Shown here piece by piece: positions 9,297 to 19,759 of a stretch of DNA of 64,000 bases (positions are counted from its first letter, which is position 1; each line of letters opens with the position of its first letter). The notes under the pieces are model-generated. The model searched no databases. It was given only the letters and a program-made list of their open reading frames with translations, and had not been told where the DNA came from. The translations under genes and the position numbers were made by a program. This DNA is from Paracoccus tegillarcae (GTDB lineage Bacteria > Pseudomonadota > Alphaproteobacteria > Rhodobacterales > Rhodobacteraceae): positions 186,001 to 250,000 of the forward strand of contig NZ_CP025408.1 in assembly GCF_002847305.1 (NCBI RefSeq), read 5' to 3'.

Positions 9297-10781
9297 ATGG
9301 CAAAAGATCAAAAAAAGCAGCCCCGTCCCAAGGCGGAAACGCCAAAGGGCTTTCGTGACTATTTCGGCGCTGACGTGACCGAACGCAAGCAGATGCTGGA
9401 TGCGATTGCCGCCGTCTACCATCGCCACGGCTTTGATCCGCTGGAAACCAGTGCCGTCGAGACGGTTCAGGCATTGGGCAAGTTTCTGCCCGATGTGGAT
9501 CGGCCCAATGCGGGCGTGTTCGCATGGCAGGAAGAGGCCGTTCCCGGCGGCGGCACGGCAGGCGACTGGCTGGCCCTGCGCTATGATCTGACGGCGCCCC
9601 TGGCCCGCGTGGCCGCGCAGTTCCGCAACGATCTGCCCAGTCCCTACCGGCGCTATGCGATGGGGCCTGTCTGGCGCAACGAAAAGCCCGGACCGGGGCG
9701 GTTCCGGCAGTTCTATCAATGCGACGCCGATACGGTGGGCAGCGCATCGGTGGCCGCCGATGCCGAGATTTGCGCCATGCTTGTGGACGCGTTGGAAGCC
9801 GTCGGCATCGCGCGCGGCGATTACCTCGTGCGGGTCAACAACCGCAAGGTCCTGAACGGCATCATGGAAACCGCCGAAATCCGCCCCGATCAGGCCGACG
9901 ATGTCCTGCGCCAGATCGACAAATTCGACAAGGTCGGACGCGATGGCGTGCTGGCCCTGCTGACCACCGGCCGCAAGGACAACAGCGGCGCCGAGATCGG
10001 CGGCGTCGGGCTGGCAGATGCGCAGGCAGCCCCGGTGCTGGCCTTTCTGACCTCGAAAGGCCACGACAACGCCGCGACACTTGCCAATCTGCGCGACGCC
10101 GTTGGCAGTTCCGAAATGGGCGCCGAGGGCGTGGACGAACTGGCCCAGATCGCAGACATGCTGGCCGCCATGGGCGTGGCCGAGGATCGCGCCGTTATCG
10201 ACCCCTCGATCGTGCGCGGACTTGGCTATTACACAGGCCCGGTCTTCGAGGCCGAACTGACCTTTGAAATCCTCGACGAAAAGGGCCGCAAACGGCAATT
10301 CGGCAGTGTCGCGGGCGGTGGCCGCTATGACGGGCTGGTCGAACGCTTTACCGGGCAGAAAGTCCCCGCCACCGGCGTCAGCATCGGCGTGGACCGGCTG
10401 CTGGCGGCCCTGCGCGCCAAGGGCTTGTCGGGCGGCGAAAGCGCCGGCCCGGTCGTCGTCACCGTCATGGACCGTGACCGGATGGGCGATTATCAGGCCA
10501 TGGCTGCGGAACTGCGCGCCGCAGGCATCCGCGCCGAGGTCTACCTGGGCAACCCCAAGAACTTTGGCAACCAATTGAAATACGCCGACAAACGTCAATC
10601 GCCCGTCGCCGTCATCCAGGGCGGGGACGAGTCCGAACGCGGCGTTGTCCAGATCAAGGATCTGGTCCTTGGCGCGCGTATCGCAGCCGAGGCCAGCCAT
10701 GAGGAATGGAAGGCCCAGCCCGCCCAGACCGAGGTCCCGCGCGATCAGCTTGTCGCCGAAGTCAGGCGCATACTGGGATGA
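9297..10781 (+). CDS. hisS: HisS, histidyl-tRNA synthetase
   Basis: Class II aminoacyl-tRNA synthetase charging tRNA-His. The start is [10 protein letters not shown]; the in-frame upstream extension overlaps slyX. 494 residues, the long alphaproteobacterial form. Motif 1 region around PKGFRDYFG, motif 2 around [23 protein letters not shown], the histidine-A signature [11 protein letters not shown] and a C-terminal anticodon-binding domain are present. The stop overlaps the hisZ start (ATGA), placing a translation gene at the head of a histidine biosynthesis unit. Shared regulation through histidyl-tRNA charging is possible, but I see no attenuator. Confidence 0.96.
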   Translation: MAKDQKKQPRPKAETPKGFRDYFGADVTERKQMLDAIAAVYHRHGFDPLETSAVETVQALGKFLPDVDRPNAGVFAWQEEAVPGGGTAGDWLALRYDLTAPLARVAAQFRNDLPSPYRRYAMGPVWRNEKPGPGRFRQFYQCDADTVGSASVAADAEICAMLVDALEAVGIARGDYLVRVNNRKVLNGIMETAEIRPDQADDVLRQIDKFDKVGRDGVLALLTTGRKDNSGAEIGGVGLADAQAAPVLAFLTSKGHDNAATLANLRDAVGSSEMGAEGVDELAQIADMLAAMGVAEDRAVIDPSIVRGLGYYTGPVFEAELTFEILDEKGRKRQFGSVAGGGRYDGLVERFTGQKVPATGVSIGVDRLLAALRAKGLSGGESAGPVVVTVMDRDRMGDYQAMAAELRAAGIRAEVYLGNPKNFGNQLKYADKRQSPVAVIQGGDESERGVVQIKDLVLGARIAAEASHEEWKAQPAQTEVPRDQLVAEVRRILG

Positions 10782-11845
10782 CCGGCAAACGCGAGAAACA
10801 ACTGGTCGGCCAGCGCCTTCTGGCTGCCTTCCGCGACGCGGGTGCCGTCGAGGTCGCCCCCGATATCCTGCTGCCGGCCGAGACGCTGCTGGATCTCTAC
10901 GGCGAGGATATCCGCGCCCGCGCCTATCTGACCGATGACCCGTTGCGCGGCGAGGTGGCCCTGCGCCCCGATTTCACCGTACCGGTCGTGCAGATGCACA
11001 TGGAAAACGGCGCTGAACCCGCGCGCTATTGCTATCTGGGCGAGATCTTTCGCAAGCAGGATCCCGGCGAAACCCGGCCCGATCAGCCACGCGACAACGA
11101 ATATCTGCAAGCAGGCTTCGAACTGTTCAGCCGCGATACTGACGCCGATGCCGAGGTCTTTGCGCTGTTTTACCGATTGCTGGATGCATATGGGCTCAGC
11201 CCGGCGATCGGCGATATGGGCCTGTTGATGGATGCCGTGCGCGCCCTGCCTCTGCCCGCGCCGCGCCGCGATGCGCTGCTGCACCACATCTGGCGCCCTC
11301 GGCGCTTTGCCGCATTGCTGACCCGGTTTTCCGCGCCATCGACCGCACGCGCCTTCGCGCCCTCGGCGGCACCGTTGACCGGGCTGCGCGGCATGGATGA
11401 AATTCAGACCCGGCTGGACCGACTGGCCGCAGATGCCGATGTCGCGCCCCTGCCTGCCGAATGGGGCGACCGGCTGACGCGGCTCTTTGCCATCGCCGGC
11501 CCGGCACCCGATGCGATGAATGATCTGGCGCGTCTGAGCGATGACATCCCGGCGATCCAGCCCGCAATCGAACGATTGGCCGCGCGGCTCGACGCCATTG
11601 CCGCGCGCGGCATCGACACGCGCGGACTGCACTTCGACGCCAGCCACGGCCGCCAGACGATGGAATATTACGACGGCTTCACCTTCAGCTTCACGGCAGC
11701 CGACAGGTCCGACTGGCCACCGATCGCCTCGGGCGGGCGCTATGACGCGCTGACGGCACAACTGGGCAAAGCCGGTGCCATCCCCGCCGTGGGTGGCATT
11801 GTCCGCCCCGGCCTGATCGCAGAGCTAGAGGCCGCGCCATGCTGA
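10778..11845 (+). CDS. hisZ: HisZ, ATP phosphoribosyltransferase regulatory subunit
   Basis: A HisS paralogue that has lost synthetase activity and is needed for catalysis and feedback control by short HisG. 355 residues starting [10 protein letters not shown] at the ATGA overlap with hisS. The class II core is recognisable ([39 protein letters not shown]), but the anticodon-binding domain is missing, as in all HisZ. It overlaps hisG by 7 bp, so the two subunits of the HisZG complex are coupled. Confidence 0.95.
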   Translation: MTGKREKQLVGQRLLAAFRDAGAVEVAPDILLPAETLLDLYGEDIRARAYLTDDPLRGEVALRPDFTVPVVQMHMENGAEPARYCYLGEIFRKQDPGETRPDQPRDNEYLQAGFELFSRDTDADAEVFALFYRLLDAYGLSPAIGDMGLLMDAVRALPLPAPRRDALLHHIWRPRRFAALLTRFSAPSTARAFAPSAAPLTGLRGMDEIQTRLDRLAADADVAPLPAEWGDRLTRLFAIAGPAPDAMNDLARLSDDIPAIQPAIERLAARLDAIAARGIDTRGLHFDASHGRQTMEYYDGFTFSFTAADRSDWPPIASGGRYDALTAQLGKAGAIPAVGGIVRPGLIAELEAAPC

Positions 11846-12513
11846 AACTGGCCGTACCGTCCAAGGGGCGGCTGATGGAACAGTGCTTTGACTGGTTCTC
11901 GGATCGCGGCGTGACACTGTCGCGCAGTGGATCTGACCGGGAATATGCAGGCCGGGTCGAGGGCGCGGACAACCTGTCACTGGTGCTGCTGTCAGCGGGC
12001 GAAATCCCCCGCGAACTCGGTGCAGGCCGCGTCGATCTGGGCGTGACCGGCACCGATCTGGTGCGCGAAAAGCTGGCCGGATGGCGCAGCATGGTGACCG
12101 AGATCGCGCCGATGGGATTTGGCCATGCCGATCTGGTGCTGGCCGTGCCCGCAGGCTGGACCGACTGTGAGACGCTGGATGATTTTGCGGCCATCACCCG
12201 CGATTTTCACCGCGAGCACGGGTTTCGCCTGCGCATCGCCACGAAATATCACCGCCTCGTCCGCGCCTGGCTGTCCCAGCATGAGGTCGCTGACTACCGG
12301 CTGGTCGACAGTCAGGGCGCGACCGAGGGCACGGTTGCCAATCTGACCGCCGAAGCCATCGCCGACATCACCAGCAGCGGCGAAACTCTGCGTGCGAACC
12401 ATCTGAAAATTCTGGATGAACAGCCTATCCTGCAGTCTCAGGCAACCCTCTTTGCCAGCCGCCTGGCAGCGCCGGATCAGATTGCCGCCTTCGCGCATCG
12501 GTTGGGGCAGTAG
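11839..12513 (+). CDS. hisG: HisG (short form), ATP phosphoribosyltransferase catalytic subunit
   Basis: Condenses ATP with PRPP, the first step of histidine synthesis. 224 residues, the short HisG_S type that lacks the C-terminal regulatory domain and depends on HisZ, encoded immediately upstream. Starts [15 protein letters not shown], the typical N-terminus; the PRPP-binding segment DSQGATEGTVANLTAE is conserved. It is the last gene of the hisS-hisZ-hisG unit and converges on the DUF815 gene 17 bp away. Confidence 0.96.
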   Translation: MLKLAVPSKGRLMEQCFDWFSDRGVTLSRSGSDREYAGRVEGADNLSLVLLSAGEIPRELGAGRVDLGVTGTDLVREKLAGWRSMVTEIAPMGFGHADLVLAVPAGWTDCETLDDFAAITRDFHREHGFRLRIATKYHRLVRAWLSQHEVADYRLVDSQGATEGTVANLTAEAIADITSSGETLRANHLKILDEQPILQSQATLFASRLAAPDQIAAFAHRLGQ

Positions 12514-12529
12514 AGGCCGCTTTGCCGCG

Positions 12530-13369
12530 TCAGACGCGGATGCCGTTGCGCCCGGCCAGATCGGTAAAGAATTGCCAGGCCACACGGCCCGACCGCGCGC
12601 CGCGCGTCGCCTGCCATTCAATCGCCTGAGCGCGCAGATCTTCTTTGGCAATCTCGACGCCATAGGCATCGCAGTAGCCCTGAACCATCGCCAGATATTG
12701 ATCCTGATCGCAGGGATGAAAGCCAAGCCACAGCCCGAAACGATCCGATAGCGATACTTTTTCCTCGACCGACTCGCCGGGCTGGATGGCCGTAGAGCGT
12801 TCGTTCTCGATCATGTCGCGCGGCATCAGATGGCGCCGGTTCGAGGTGGCATAGAGAATCACGTTCTCGGGCCGCCCCGCAATACCGCCATCCAGCACGG
12901 CTTTCAGCGATTTATACTGCGTATCGTCATGGCTGAAGGACAGGTCATCGGAAAACAGCACAAAGCGTCTGTCTGTGGCACTGCCCAGAATGGCCAGCAG
13001 CCGTCCGACCGAGCCCAGATCCTCGCGCGCGATCTCGACCAGGATCAGCGGCAAGCCCTCGGACACCGCCTGCGCATGGACAGCCTTGACCAGCGAGGAC
13101 TTCCCCATCCCACGCGCGCCCCAAAGCAGCGCGTTATTCGCAGCCGCGCCACGCGCGAATTGCAGCGTGTTGGCCAGCAGGATGTCGCGCGCGCGGTCGA
13201 TGCCGATCAGTTGCACCAGATCGACGCGGCTGACGGCACTTACCGGGTCAAGTCGGTCGGGATCGGGCTGCCAGATAAAGGCGGTCGCCTCGGTAAAGCT
13301 GGGCGGATCAGCGGGCACGGGCGCCATGCGTTCCAGCGCCTTGGCGATGCGGGTCAGGGCGTCACTCAT
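12530..13369 (-). CDS. DUF815 family AAA-type ATPase
   Basis: 279 residues. Walker [13 protein letters not shown] is near residue 105 and a Walker B-like strand [11 protein letters not shown] near 155, with a following [10 protein letters not shown] segment typical of DUF815. No cellular function is established for the family. Its start overlaps the tatC stop by 4 bp (13366-13369), so it is the last gene of the tatA-tatB-tatC transcript. I see no substrate domain that explains a link to Tat export. Confidence 0.88.
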   Translation of the reverse strand: MSDALTRIAKALERMAPVPADPPSFTEATAFIWQPDPDRLDPVSAVSRVDLVQLIGIDRARDILLANTLQFARGAAANNALLWGARGMGKSSLVKAVHAQAVSEGLPLILVEIAREDLGSVGRLLAILGSATDRRFVLFSDDLSFSHDDTQYKSLKAVLDGGIAGRPENVILYATSNRRHLMPRDMIENERSTAIQPGESVEEKVSLSDRFGLWLGFHPCDQDQYLAMVQGYCDAYGVEIAKEDLRAQAIEWQATRGARSGRVAWQFFTDLAGRNGIRV

Positions 13370-14244
13370 CTATCGGTCTCGGCCTCGGGCTCGTCCTCGA
13401 CCGGCTCGACCCACAGGCCCTGGGCACGCAATTCCGCCTCGCGCTTTCTTTCGATGCGGCGCACCAGCTGGATAGAGATCTCGTAAAGCCCGTAGACCAC
13501 CACGAACAGCACAACCTGGCTGATCACATCGGGCGGCGTCACCAGTGCGGCCAGCACGAGAATTCCCAGCACCGCATACTTACGCATGCTGGCCAGCCCC
13601 TCGGCCGATGCCAGCCCCGCCTTGCCCATCAGCGTCAGCAAGACCGGCAGCTGGAACGACAGGCCAAAGGCCAGCAGGAACTTCATCGTCAGGCCAAGAT
13701 ATTCCTGCATCGAACCCTGAAAGGCGATGCCGGCGACCTGTTGCGTCTGCGTAATCTCGTCCGTCGTGGCGACGACCGGGCCCTGCTGAAAGCCGAGGAA
13801 AAAGTCATAGGCCATTGGCAGGATGATATAAAACGCAAAGCTCGCGCCCAGAAAGAACATCACGGGCGAAGCCACAAGAAACGGCAGGAAAGCCTGTTTT
13901 TCGTTGCGATACAGCCCCGGCGCGACAAAACGCCAAAGCTGATAGCCAATGATCGGGAACGCGAGGACGAAACCGCCGAAGAATGAAATATTGATCGCGG
14001 TGAAAAAGCCCTCTTGCAGCTTGATGATCTGCAACTGGCAATCCTGACCGCGCTCTGCCAACTCGCGGCAGATGGGCTGGGTCAGGAAATTATAGATCGG
14101 CTTCCACACGGTGTAGCACGCCACCATGGTCACGATGAAAGCCAGAATCGCCCAGATGATGCGGGTGCGAAGCTCGGCCAGATGCTCGATCAACGGTGCC
14201 GAACTGTCGTCTATCTGATCCTCGGGGCGGTTTGCTGTGGCCAC
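13366..14244 (-). CDS. tatC: TatC, twin-arginine translocase receptor subunit
   Basis: Polytopic core of the Tat system; binds RR signal peptides and exports folded proteins. 292 residues with six membrane segments, beginning around 31-48. Conserved features include the N-terminal [13 protein letters not shown] and the periplasmic loop before helix 2. The C-terminal tail is longer than in E. coli and charged. It lies downstream of tatB with a 1-bp gap and overlaps the DUF815 gene. Confidence 0.97.
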   Translation of the reverse strand: MATANRPEDQIDDSSAPLIEHLAELRTRIIWAILAFIVTMVACYTVWKPIYNFLTQPICRELAERGQDCQLQIIKLQEGFFTAINISFFGGFVLAFPIIGYQLWRFVAPGLYRNEKQAFLPFLVASPVMFFLGASFAFYIILPMAYDFFLGFQQGPVVATTDEITQTQQVAGIAFQGSMQEYLGLTMKFLLAFGLSFQLPVLLTLMGKAGLASAEGLASMRKYAVLGILVLAALVTPPDVISQVVLFVVVYGLYEISIQLVRRIERKREAELRAQGLWVEPVEDEPEAETDR

Positions 14245-14245
14245 T

Positions 14246-14713
14246 TCAGTCGTCTTTCATGTCCGAGCGCCGAACGGCGTGAATTCGACGCTGCCCGGTC
14301 GCGGGGCTTTTTTCAGCCACCATCGCGTCCCCGGCATCGGCGGCCGCAGGGCTGGCTGCGGCGACGGGGGTCGGTTGGGCAGTGTCGCCCGGATCACGCT
14401 TTGGCCCGGTTTTTTCACTGGGCTTCATCGGATCCCATTTCTCGAACTTGTTCGCGGCACGGTCCAGCGCATCTAGTCCAAGATTTTTCTTTGACGTCAG
14501 CGATTTGACCTCGTGAATGGACTTGGCAGCCTCATCCAGGTCCGCGGATTTTGCCGCGTCGTCCATCGCCGAGGTAAATTCGCGCGCCATCGACCGCGCA
14601 CGCGCGGTGAACCGCCCCAATTGGCGAAACAGTTGTGGCAAATCCTTGGGCCCCACGACGATCAGCGCGACAACGCCGATCAGCAGAAGCTCGCTCCAGC
14701 CAAGGTCCAGCAT
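14246..14713 (-). CDS. tatB: TatB, Sec-independent translocase subunit
   Basis: Partners TatC in the signal-peptide receptor. 155 residues: a single N-terminal membrane helix ([20 protein letters not shown]) containing the conserved Glu8, the hinge GPKDLP, an amphipathic helix to about residue 50, then a Lys/Ala/Pro-rich cytoplasmic tail. Position between tatA and tatC agrees with the assignment. Confidence 0.95.
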   Translation of the reverse strand: MLDLGWSELLLIGVVALIVVGPKDLPQLFRQLGRFTARARSMAREFTSAMDDAAKSADLDEAAKSIHEVKSLTSKKNLGLDALDRAANKFEKWDPMKPSEKTGPKRDPGDTAQPTPVAAASPAAADAGDAMVAEKSPATGQRRIHAVRRSDMKDD

Positions 14714-14732
14714 GGCGGATCGCTCCTGCGGC

Positions 14733-14975
14733 TCAGACCTTGTCCTTGGTCTCGACGGGGGTCGGCGTCACGTCGCGGGCGGTCTCGCCGGACACTTCGC
14801 GCGGCGCATCGGGGTCGCGCTCCATCTCGTCGGTGCTGTCTTTGACGCCGCGTTTGAAAGCGGTGATTCCCTTGCCGACCTCACCCATGAGCGAACTGAT
14901 CTTGCCGCGGCCAAACAGAACCAGCACGACCACTGCGATGAGAAGAAGGCCGGGAAGGCCGATATTGTTCAGCAT
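14733..14975 (-). CDS. tatA: TatA, twin-arginine translocase pore subunit
   Basis: 80 residues. The start [10 protein letters not shown] has a Shine-Dalgarno (GGGAG) seven bases upstream; a longer in-frame extension is spurious. One membrane helix (about 4-20), the FGRGK hinge, and an amphipathic helix with the conserved Phe-Lys (AFKRGVKD) define TatA rather than TatB. First gene of tatA-tatB-tatC-DUF815. Confidence 0.96.
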   Translation of the reverse strand: MLNNIGLPGLLLIAVVVLVLFGRGKISSLMGEVGKGITAFKRGVKDSTDEMERDPDAPREVSGETARDVTPTPVETKDKV

Positions 14976-15136
14976 TGTCTGCTCCCTCATTGCGGGCCTG
15001 TTGCCCGCCTGCGGGCAATATCTAGGGCCTCGGGCCGCCGATTGCAAAGCCCGATTACGTGATTTTGAGGCTGCGGCGATGCGACGCCGGAACAAGACCT
15101 GCTTGGCAGTACGGCAGCGCCACGCCATAAGGAGCC

Positions 15137-15748
15137 ATGGATATCGCGCCTTATATCACGGCCTTCGTCACACTGTTCGTGGTCATCGACCCGATCGGTC
15201 TGGCGCCGCTGTTTATCGCGCTGACACGCGACATGCAGCCGCCCGAACGCCGTCGGGTCGGCTGGCGGGCGGTTGGCATCTCTTTTGTGTTGCTGACCTT
15301 GTTCGCGCTGGCGGGCGAGCAGATCCTGGGCGCCATCGGGATTTCGCTGTCTGCCTTTCGCATCGCCGGCGGCATTCTGCTGCTGCTCACCGCCTTTGAC
15401 ATGCTGTTCGAGCGCCGGACCGAGCGCCGCGAAGGCCAATCGGTCGATGATGCCGACGACCCGTCCGTCTTTCCGCTGGCCACACCGCTGCTGGCGGGTC
15501 CGGGCGCGTTGGCGACGATGATCTTGTTGGTTGGTCAGGGCGATGGCTGGGGTCATCTGGCGCTGATTCTGGTGGTCATGGCGCTGGTGCTGGCCGTGGC
15601 GCTGATCCTGTTCGAGGCGGCAGGGCCGCTGGCGCGCGCGCTTGGACGGACGGGTACGATGGTCGTGACACGGCTGTTGGGGATGCTGCTGGCGGCGCTG
15701 TCGATCCAGTTCATCATCGACGGGCTCATGGGATCGGGATTGGTGTGA
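15137..15748 (+). CDS. MarC family integral membrane protein
   Basis: 203 residues with about six membrane helices and the family N-terminus [21 protein letters not shown]. Despite the name, MarC proteins are not established as multidrug transporters; the function is unknown. It is divergent from tatA. The stop overlaps the next gene's start (TGATG at 15746-15750), so it is coupled to the protease-like gene. Confidence 0.9.
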   Translation: MDIAPYITAFVTLFVVIDPIGLAPLFIALTRDMQPPERRRVGWRAVGISFVLLTLFALAGEQILGAIGISLSAFRIAGGILLLLTAFDMLFERRTERREGQSVDDADDPSVFPLATPLLAGPGALATMILLVGQGDGWGHLALILVVMALVLAVALILFEAAGPLARALGRTGTMVVTRLLGMLLAALSIQFIIDGLMGSGLV

Positions 15749-16329
15749 TGGGGGATCTGCTGCCGGATGACTGGGCCAGCCTGATCTATTACGGGCTGTT
15801 GCTGCTGTTCATCGGCGGCGCGATCGCGATCGAATTTTCGGGCCGCGGCAGCCAGGCGCTGCGCATGGCGGCGCTTTGGGCCCTGATCTTTGGCGTGGTG
15901 ATCTTTCTGGCCGGGCTTTGGCAGGATTGGAACGCGCCGCGTCAGATGGTCAGCGAGGACGGCACGAGGATCGAAGTCCCGATGGATTCCAGCGGGCATT
16001 TTCTGCTGACCGCCGAGGCGAACGGAGAGCCGGTGCGATTCATCGTCGATACCGGCGCCAGTTCCATCGCGCTGTCGCCCGAGGATGCCCGGCGCATCGG
16101 CCTCGACCCCGACGATCTGGCCTATATCGGGAAGGCCGAGACTGCCAATGGCACGGTCGAAACCGCCCCTGTCACGATACAGCAGTTCGCCATCGGCGAC
16201 ATCGTCGACACCAATGTCCCCGCCGTGGTAATCGGTGCGGAAATCTCTGGTTCGTTGCTGGGTATGTCTTACCTACGCCGGTTTGCGAGGGTCGGGTTCG
16301 AGGGCGACCTGCTGATACTTGAACGTTAA
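15748..16329 (+). CDS. Retropepsin-like aspartic protease (TIGR02281-type), membrane-anchored
   Basis: 193 residues: two N-terminal membrane segments (about 12-28 and 37-57), then a periplasmic-type clan AA domain with the active-site motif VDTGASS around residue 99. A single such domain implies a homodimer. The start is the ATG in the TGATG overlap with marC; a GTG three bases earlier is also in frame. Substrate unknown. AT-rich sequence (16330-16368) separates it from convergent holC. Confidence 0.88.
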   Translation: MGDLLPDDWASLIYYGLLLLFIGGAIAIEFSGRGSQALRMAALWALIFGVVIFLAGLWQDWNAPRQMVSEDGTRIEVPMDSSGHFLLTAEANGEPVRFIVDTGASSIALSPEDARRIGLDPDDLAYIGKAETANGTVETAPVTIQQFAIGDIVDTNVPAVVIGAEISGSLLGMSYLRRFARVGFEGDLLILER

Positions 16330-16368
16330 CATGTTGGATGATTTTATTTCTGTAACCAACTAATAAAA

Positions 16369-16818
16369 CTAACGTTTCCGCTCCCACCCGCCGCCTTCTT
16401 CAGACCAGTATTCGCTGGTAACCCCTGCACCCGTCAAAGCGCGCCACTGGTCGCGGGCGCGTTCGGTCGACGTGGGATCATTGCCATCGAACAGGATACA
16501 GACGCGCTGTAATTGCGCGCATTCGTCCGGCGCGACCTCCGCCCCATCCAGCGCCATCAGGCAGGCCGGCGCATTCGCGGCCTGCTGGCTGGCCAGCGTC
16601 AGCAGCACGGGCTGGCGCGCGTCATGCGGACCGCCTGCCAGACCATGCGGCATGAAACCGTCATCCATCCACAGCCGTTCATCCAGCCGCGACAGGCGCT
16701 TGGGGTCGGTGCCGCGCAGCTCTACCCGCCAGCCGGCCTGCAGCGACTTGTCGATCAGCACCGGCAGCAGCGATTCCGCAGGCGAGCGGGTCAGGTGATA
16801 GAACATCGCATTCCCCAT
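16369..16818 (-). CDS. holC: HolC, DNA polymerase III chi subunit
   Basis: Clamp-loader accessory subunit that contacts SSB. 149 residues from MGNAMFYHLT, preceded by GGGGCGGGTGGGG; other in-frame starts lie at 16806 and 16884. Conserved chi features are the FYHLT strand, KSLQAGWRVELRG, and ERLWMDDGFMPHG near residue 50. It sits just downstream of pepA on the minus strand; pepA-holC linkage is common in proteobacteria. Confidence 0.92.
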   Translation of the reverse strand: MGNAMFYHLTRSPAESLLPVLIDKSLQAGWRVELRGTDPKRLSRLDERLWMDDGFMPHGLAGGPHDARQPVLLTLASQQAANAPACLMALDGAEVAPDECAQLQRVCILFDGNDPTSTERARDQWRALTGAGVTSEYWSEEGGGWERKR

Positions 16819-16896
16819 GCCCCACCCGCCCCTAGGCCAGTTCGAGGGCTGAGCGCGCAGCCCTGACACGGGCTGCGTTGGCATTGGGGTGTACGA

Positions 16897-18513
16897 TCAT
16901 TCCGTCTCGTACTTGTCGCGAACCAGACGGTCCAGCGTCATCACACCCCAACCCGTCGCGCCCTTTGGCGCCAGATCGGTGGCCGAAGGCGGCAGTGCCA
17001 CGCCGGCGATGTCGATATGCGCCCAAGCCTGACCCTTGCGGATGAACCGCTGCAGGAACTGCGCCGCCGTGATAGAGCCCGCTGCGCGGCCGCCGGTGTT
17101 CTTGATATCGGCCAAGCGTGACTTGATCAGCGCGTCATAACCCGGACCCAGTGGCAACCGCCAGGCACCCTCGCCCTCGGCCTTGGCGGCTTTCAGCAGG
17201 TTGCCGGCCAACGCGTCGTCATTGGCAAATATCCCTGCGTTCTCGTGGCCAAGCGCGATAATCACGGCGCCGGTCAGGGTGGCAAGGTCGATCACCGCGG
17301 CAGGCTTGAAACGATCCTGCGCGTACCACAGCACATCCGCCAGAACCATGCGGCCCTCGGCATCGGTGTTGATGACCTCGATCGTGTCACCCTTCATGGA
17401 TTTCACGATATCGCCGGGGCGCTGTGCACGACCATCGGGCATGTTTTCGACCAGACCGACCAGACCCACGACATTCGCCTTGGCACGGCGCAGCGCCAGC
17501 GTGCGCATGACGCCAGCCACGACGCCGGCGCCACCCATATCCATGGTCATCTCTTCCATGCCGGCGGCCGGCTTGATCGAGATGCCGCCGGTGTCAAAGA
17601 CGACGCCCTTGCCAACCAGTGCCAGCGGGGCCTCGCCCTCGGCGCCGCCTTGCCACCGCATGACAACCACTTTCGAGGGGCTTTCGCTGCCCTGCCCAAC
17701 GGCCAGCAGCGCGCGCATACCCAGCTTTTCCAGTTCCGCCTCTTCCAGCACCTCGACGCTGAGGCCCAGTTCTTCCATTGCGGCCAGACGGTTGGCGAAA
17801 TCGGTCGTCGTCAGCACATTGGCGGGCTCGTTCACCAGATCGCGGGTGAAAAAGACGCCCTCGGCCACGGCAGCGCCATCGCGCGCGGCGCTGGCCAGCG
17901 CCTCGGGGTCCTTGGCCATGAAGGTCACGCGGGCCTTTTCGGGCTGGGGCGCATCGGCATCGCTGCCGCTGGCGGGATTTCTCTCGCCGCCCTGTGCGTC
18001 GCCCAGCAAGGCATCGCCCTGCCCGCCACGCCCGGCCAGCGTCTGCGGCACGGCGCCTGCGTCATCATCGCCCGCCGCACCGTCATCATCATCCTGCTGC
18101 TTGGTGTGGTAGACGTCAAAATCATATCCCCGCAGCGCCAGCCCCAACGCGACCTCGGCTGCGCGTTTGTGATTGCCGGACAGCACCAGCGTATGGGTCT
18201 TGCCCAGTTTCGCGCCGATGGTTGCGCCGGCCTTGCGGGCCTCATCGACCGTTGCGCCATTGGGCAGGGCGACCAGCTGAACCGCCTCGGCCTCCATTCC
18301 GGCAGGCCAGGCCAGCTCTATCGCCTGACCCGGTTTCATCTTGCCGACATCCTTCGCGTTCATCGCGCGGCGCACCGCATCGCGGGCGGGCCGGGAAAAA
18401 CCGGGCAGGCGCGGCATCGAACCGGGCGTCACGAGGACCGCGATTCGACCGTCATGGGTAGGGATCTTGTCCGTGTCGGCTTCGGTGAACTGGATCTCGA
18501 CGGGATGGGTCAT
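16897..18513 (-). CDS. pepA: PepA, leucyl aminopeptidase (M17), with unusual low-complexity insert
   Basis: Dinuclear-metal cytosolic aminopeptidase. 538 residues, longer than the usual 480-500. The catalytic domain is intact: GKGVVFDTGGISIKP near 300 and the signature NTDAEGRMVL (commonly NTDAEGRL). The excess length comes from a Gly/Asp/Ala-rich insert at residues 139-192 (17938-18099), between the N-terminal domain strand YDFDVYHTK and ARVTFMAKDPE; it contains DDDD and GDDD runs and no recognisable fold. Reading frame stays open, so the insert is real rather than a frameshift. Divergent from lptF. Confidence 0.95.
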   Translation of the reverse strand: MTHPVEIQFTEADTDKIPTHDGRIAVLVTPGSMPRLPGFSRPARDAVRRAMNAKDVGKMKPGQAIELAWPAGMEAEAVQLVALPNGATVDEARKAGATIGAKLGKTHTLVLSGNHKRAAEVALGLALRGYDFDVYHTKQQDDDDGAAGDDDAGAVPQTLAGRGGQGDALLGDAQGGERNPASGSDADAPQPEKARVTFMAKDPEALASAARDGAAVAEGVFFTRDLVNEPANVLTTTDFANRLAAMEELGLSVEVLEEAELEKLGMRALLAVGQGSESPSKVVVMRWQGGAEGEAPLALVGKGVVFDTGGISIKPAAGMEEMTMDMGGAGVVAGVMRTLALRRAKANVVGLVGLVENMPDGRAQRPGDIVKSMKGDTIEVINTDAEGRMVLADVLWYAQDRFKPAAVIDLATLTGAVIIALGHENAGIFANDDALAGNLLKAAKAEGEGAWRLPLGPGYDALIKSRLADIKNTGGRAAGSITAAQFLQRFIRKGQAWAHIDIAGVALPPSATDLAPKGATGWGVMTLDRLVRDKYETE

Positions 18514-18619
18514 GGATGGTCCTCACTTCTGGTTGCGCAAAAGCCTAGCCCTACCGCAGCCCCTTGGCCAGAGCCGCCCTTGACGCTAATCAGGGTCAAC
18601 CGATCCCGTTCAGGACACC

Positions 18620-19759
18620 ATGCCCCGTATTGACCGCTATATCCTGTCGCAAATGCTGACATTGTTTGGCTTTTTCGCGCTGGTGCTGGTTTCCGTCTAT
18701 TGGATCAACCGCGCCGTCAGTCTGTTCGAGCAGTTGATGAGCGACGGACAAACGGCCCTGGTGGTGCTGGAATTCACCGCGCTGACGCTGCCGCTGGTGA
18801 TCTCGGTCGTGCTGCCGGTCGCGGCCTTTGCGGCAACGGCCTATGGCACCAACCGGATGGCCAACGAATCCGAGATGGTCGCGATGCAGGCCGCAGGGTT
18901 ATCGCCCTGGCGTTTGGCGCGGCCAATCATGATCTTTGGCCTCTTCGTCGGGTTGATGGTGGCGGTGCTGGTCCACGGGCTTGTTCCTGCGGCACGGGCG
19001 CAACTGGCAGACCGCCAGGCCGAACTGGCCGAGAACGTCACCGCACAATTCCTGCGCCCCGGCGTTTTTCAATACCCATCGGATGGTGTGACGATTTTCA
19101 TCGGCTCGATTGCCAGCGATGGCAGGTTGCTGGATCTGTTCCTCGAGGATGCGCGCGATCCCGCGCGGCAGGCATCCTATACGGCCGAAGAGGCGCTGGT
19201 CGTACGCGGTGAAGCCGGGCCGGTTCTGGTGATGCTGAAGGGCATGATCCAGGTGCGACATCTCGGCGATGACCACAGCCGGCTGGACGTGACCCGGTTC
19301 GAAGAGCTTAGCTATGACATCGGCGCCATGATCGCGGGCGGCAGTGCCCGTGGGCGTGACCTGCGCGATTACGCCACCCTTCGATTGCTGGACCCCGATC
19401 AGGAATTGCTGTCAGCGACAGGCGCCACCCCAGAACGAGCGCGCGTCGAGGCGCATGAGCGGATTGCCCAACCGCTGCTGTCGCCCATCGCCGCGATGAT
19501 CGGTTTTGCCACGCTGCTGATCGGCGGCTATTCGCGATTTGGTGTCTGGCGGCAGGTGGTCTGGGCCATCGTCGGGCTGATCGCGGTGCAGTTCCTGACC
19601 AACGCTGCCGCCAATCAGGCGGCGTCCGATCCGTCGCGCTGGCCCCTGCTCTACATTCCCGCGCTGGCCGGAACCGGGCTGTGTCTGCTGCTTCTCTGGC
19701 TGGCCGGGCGCGCGCGCAAACCGCGCCGGGCGGCTGCGACGACGGAGGCCGCGCCATGA
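18620..19759 (+). CDS. lptF: LptF, LPS export ABC transporter permease
   Basis: Inner-membrane half of the LptB2FG machine that extracts LPS and pushes it onto the Lpt bridge. 379 residues: three N-terminal membrane helices, a periplasmic beta-jellyroll domain (about 130-270) and three C-terminal helices. Begins MPRIDRYILSQMLTLFGFF, a typical YjgP/YjgQ N-terminus. The stop overlaps the lptG start by 4 bp. The tail is Ala/Arg-rich. Confidence 0.95.
   Translation: MPRIDRYILSQMLTLFGFFALVLVSVYWINRAVSLFEQLMSDGQTALVVLEFTALTLPLVISVVLPVAAFAATAYGTNRMANESEMVAMQAAGLSPWRLARPIMIFGLFVGLMVAVLVHGLVPAARAQLADRQAELAENVTAQFLRPGVFQYPSDGVTIFIGSIASDGRLLDLFLEDARDPARQASYTAEEALVVRGEAGPVLVMLKGMIQVRHLGDDHSRLDVTRFEELSYDIGAMIAGGSARGRDLRDYATLRLLDPDQELLSATGATPERARVEAHERIAQPLLSPIAAMIGFATLLIGGYSRFGVWRQVVWAIVGLIAVQFLTNAAANQAASDPSRWPLLYIPALAGTGLCLLLLWLAGRARKPRRAAATTEAAP

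Noticed and set aside
9186..10700. 504-codon open frame antisense to hisS
   Set aside because: Shadow frame of a strongly conserved gene; composition is typical of antisense translation of GC-rich codons.
17245..18633. 462-codon open frame antisense to pepA
   Set aside because: Antisense shadow; it crosses the pepA start and the lptF promoter region and matches no family.
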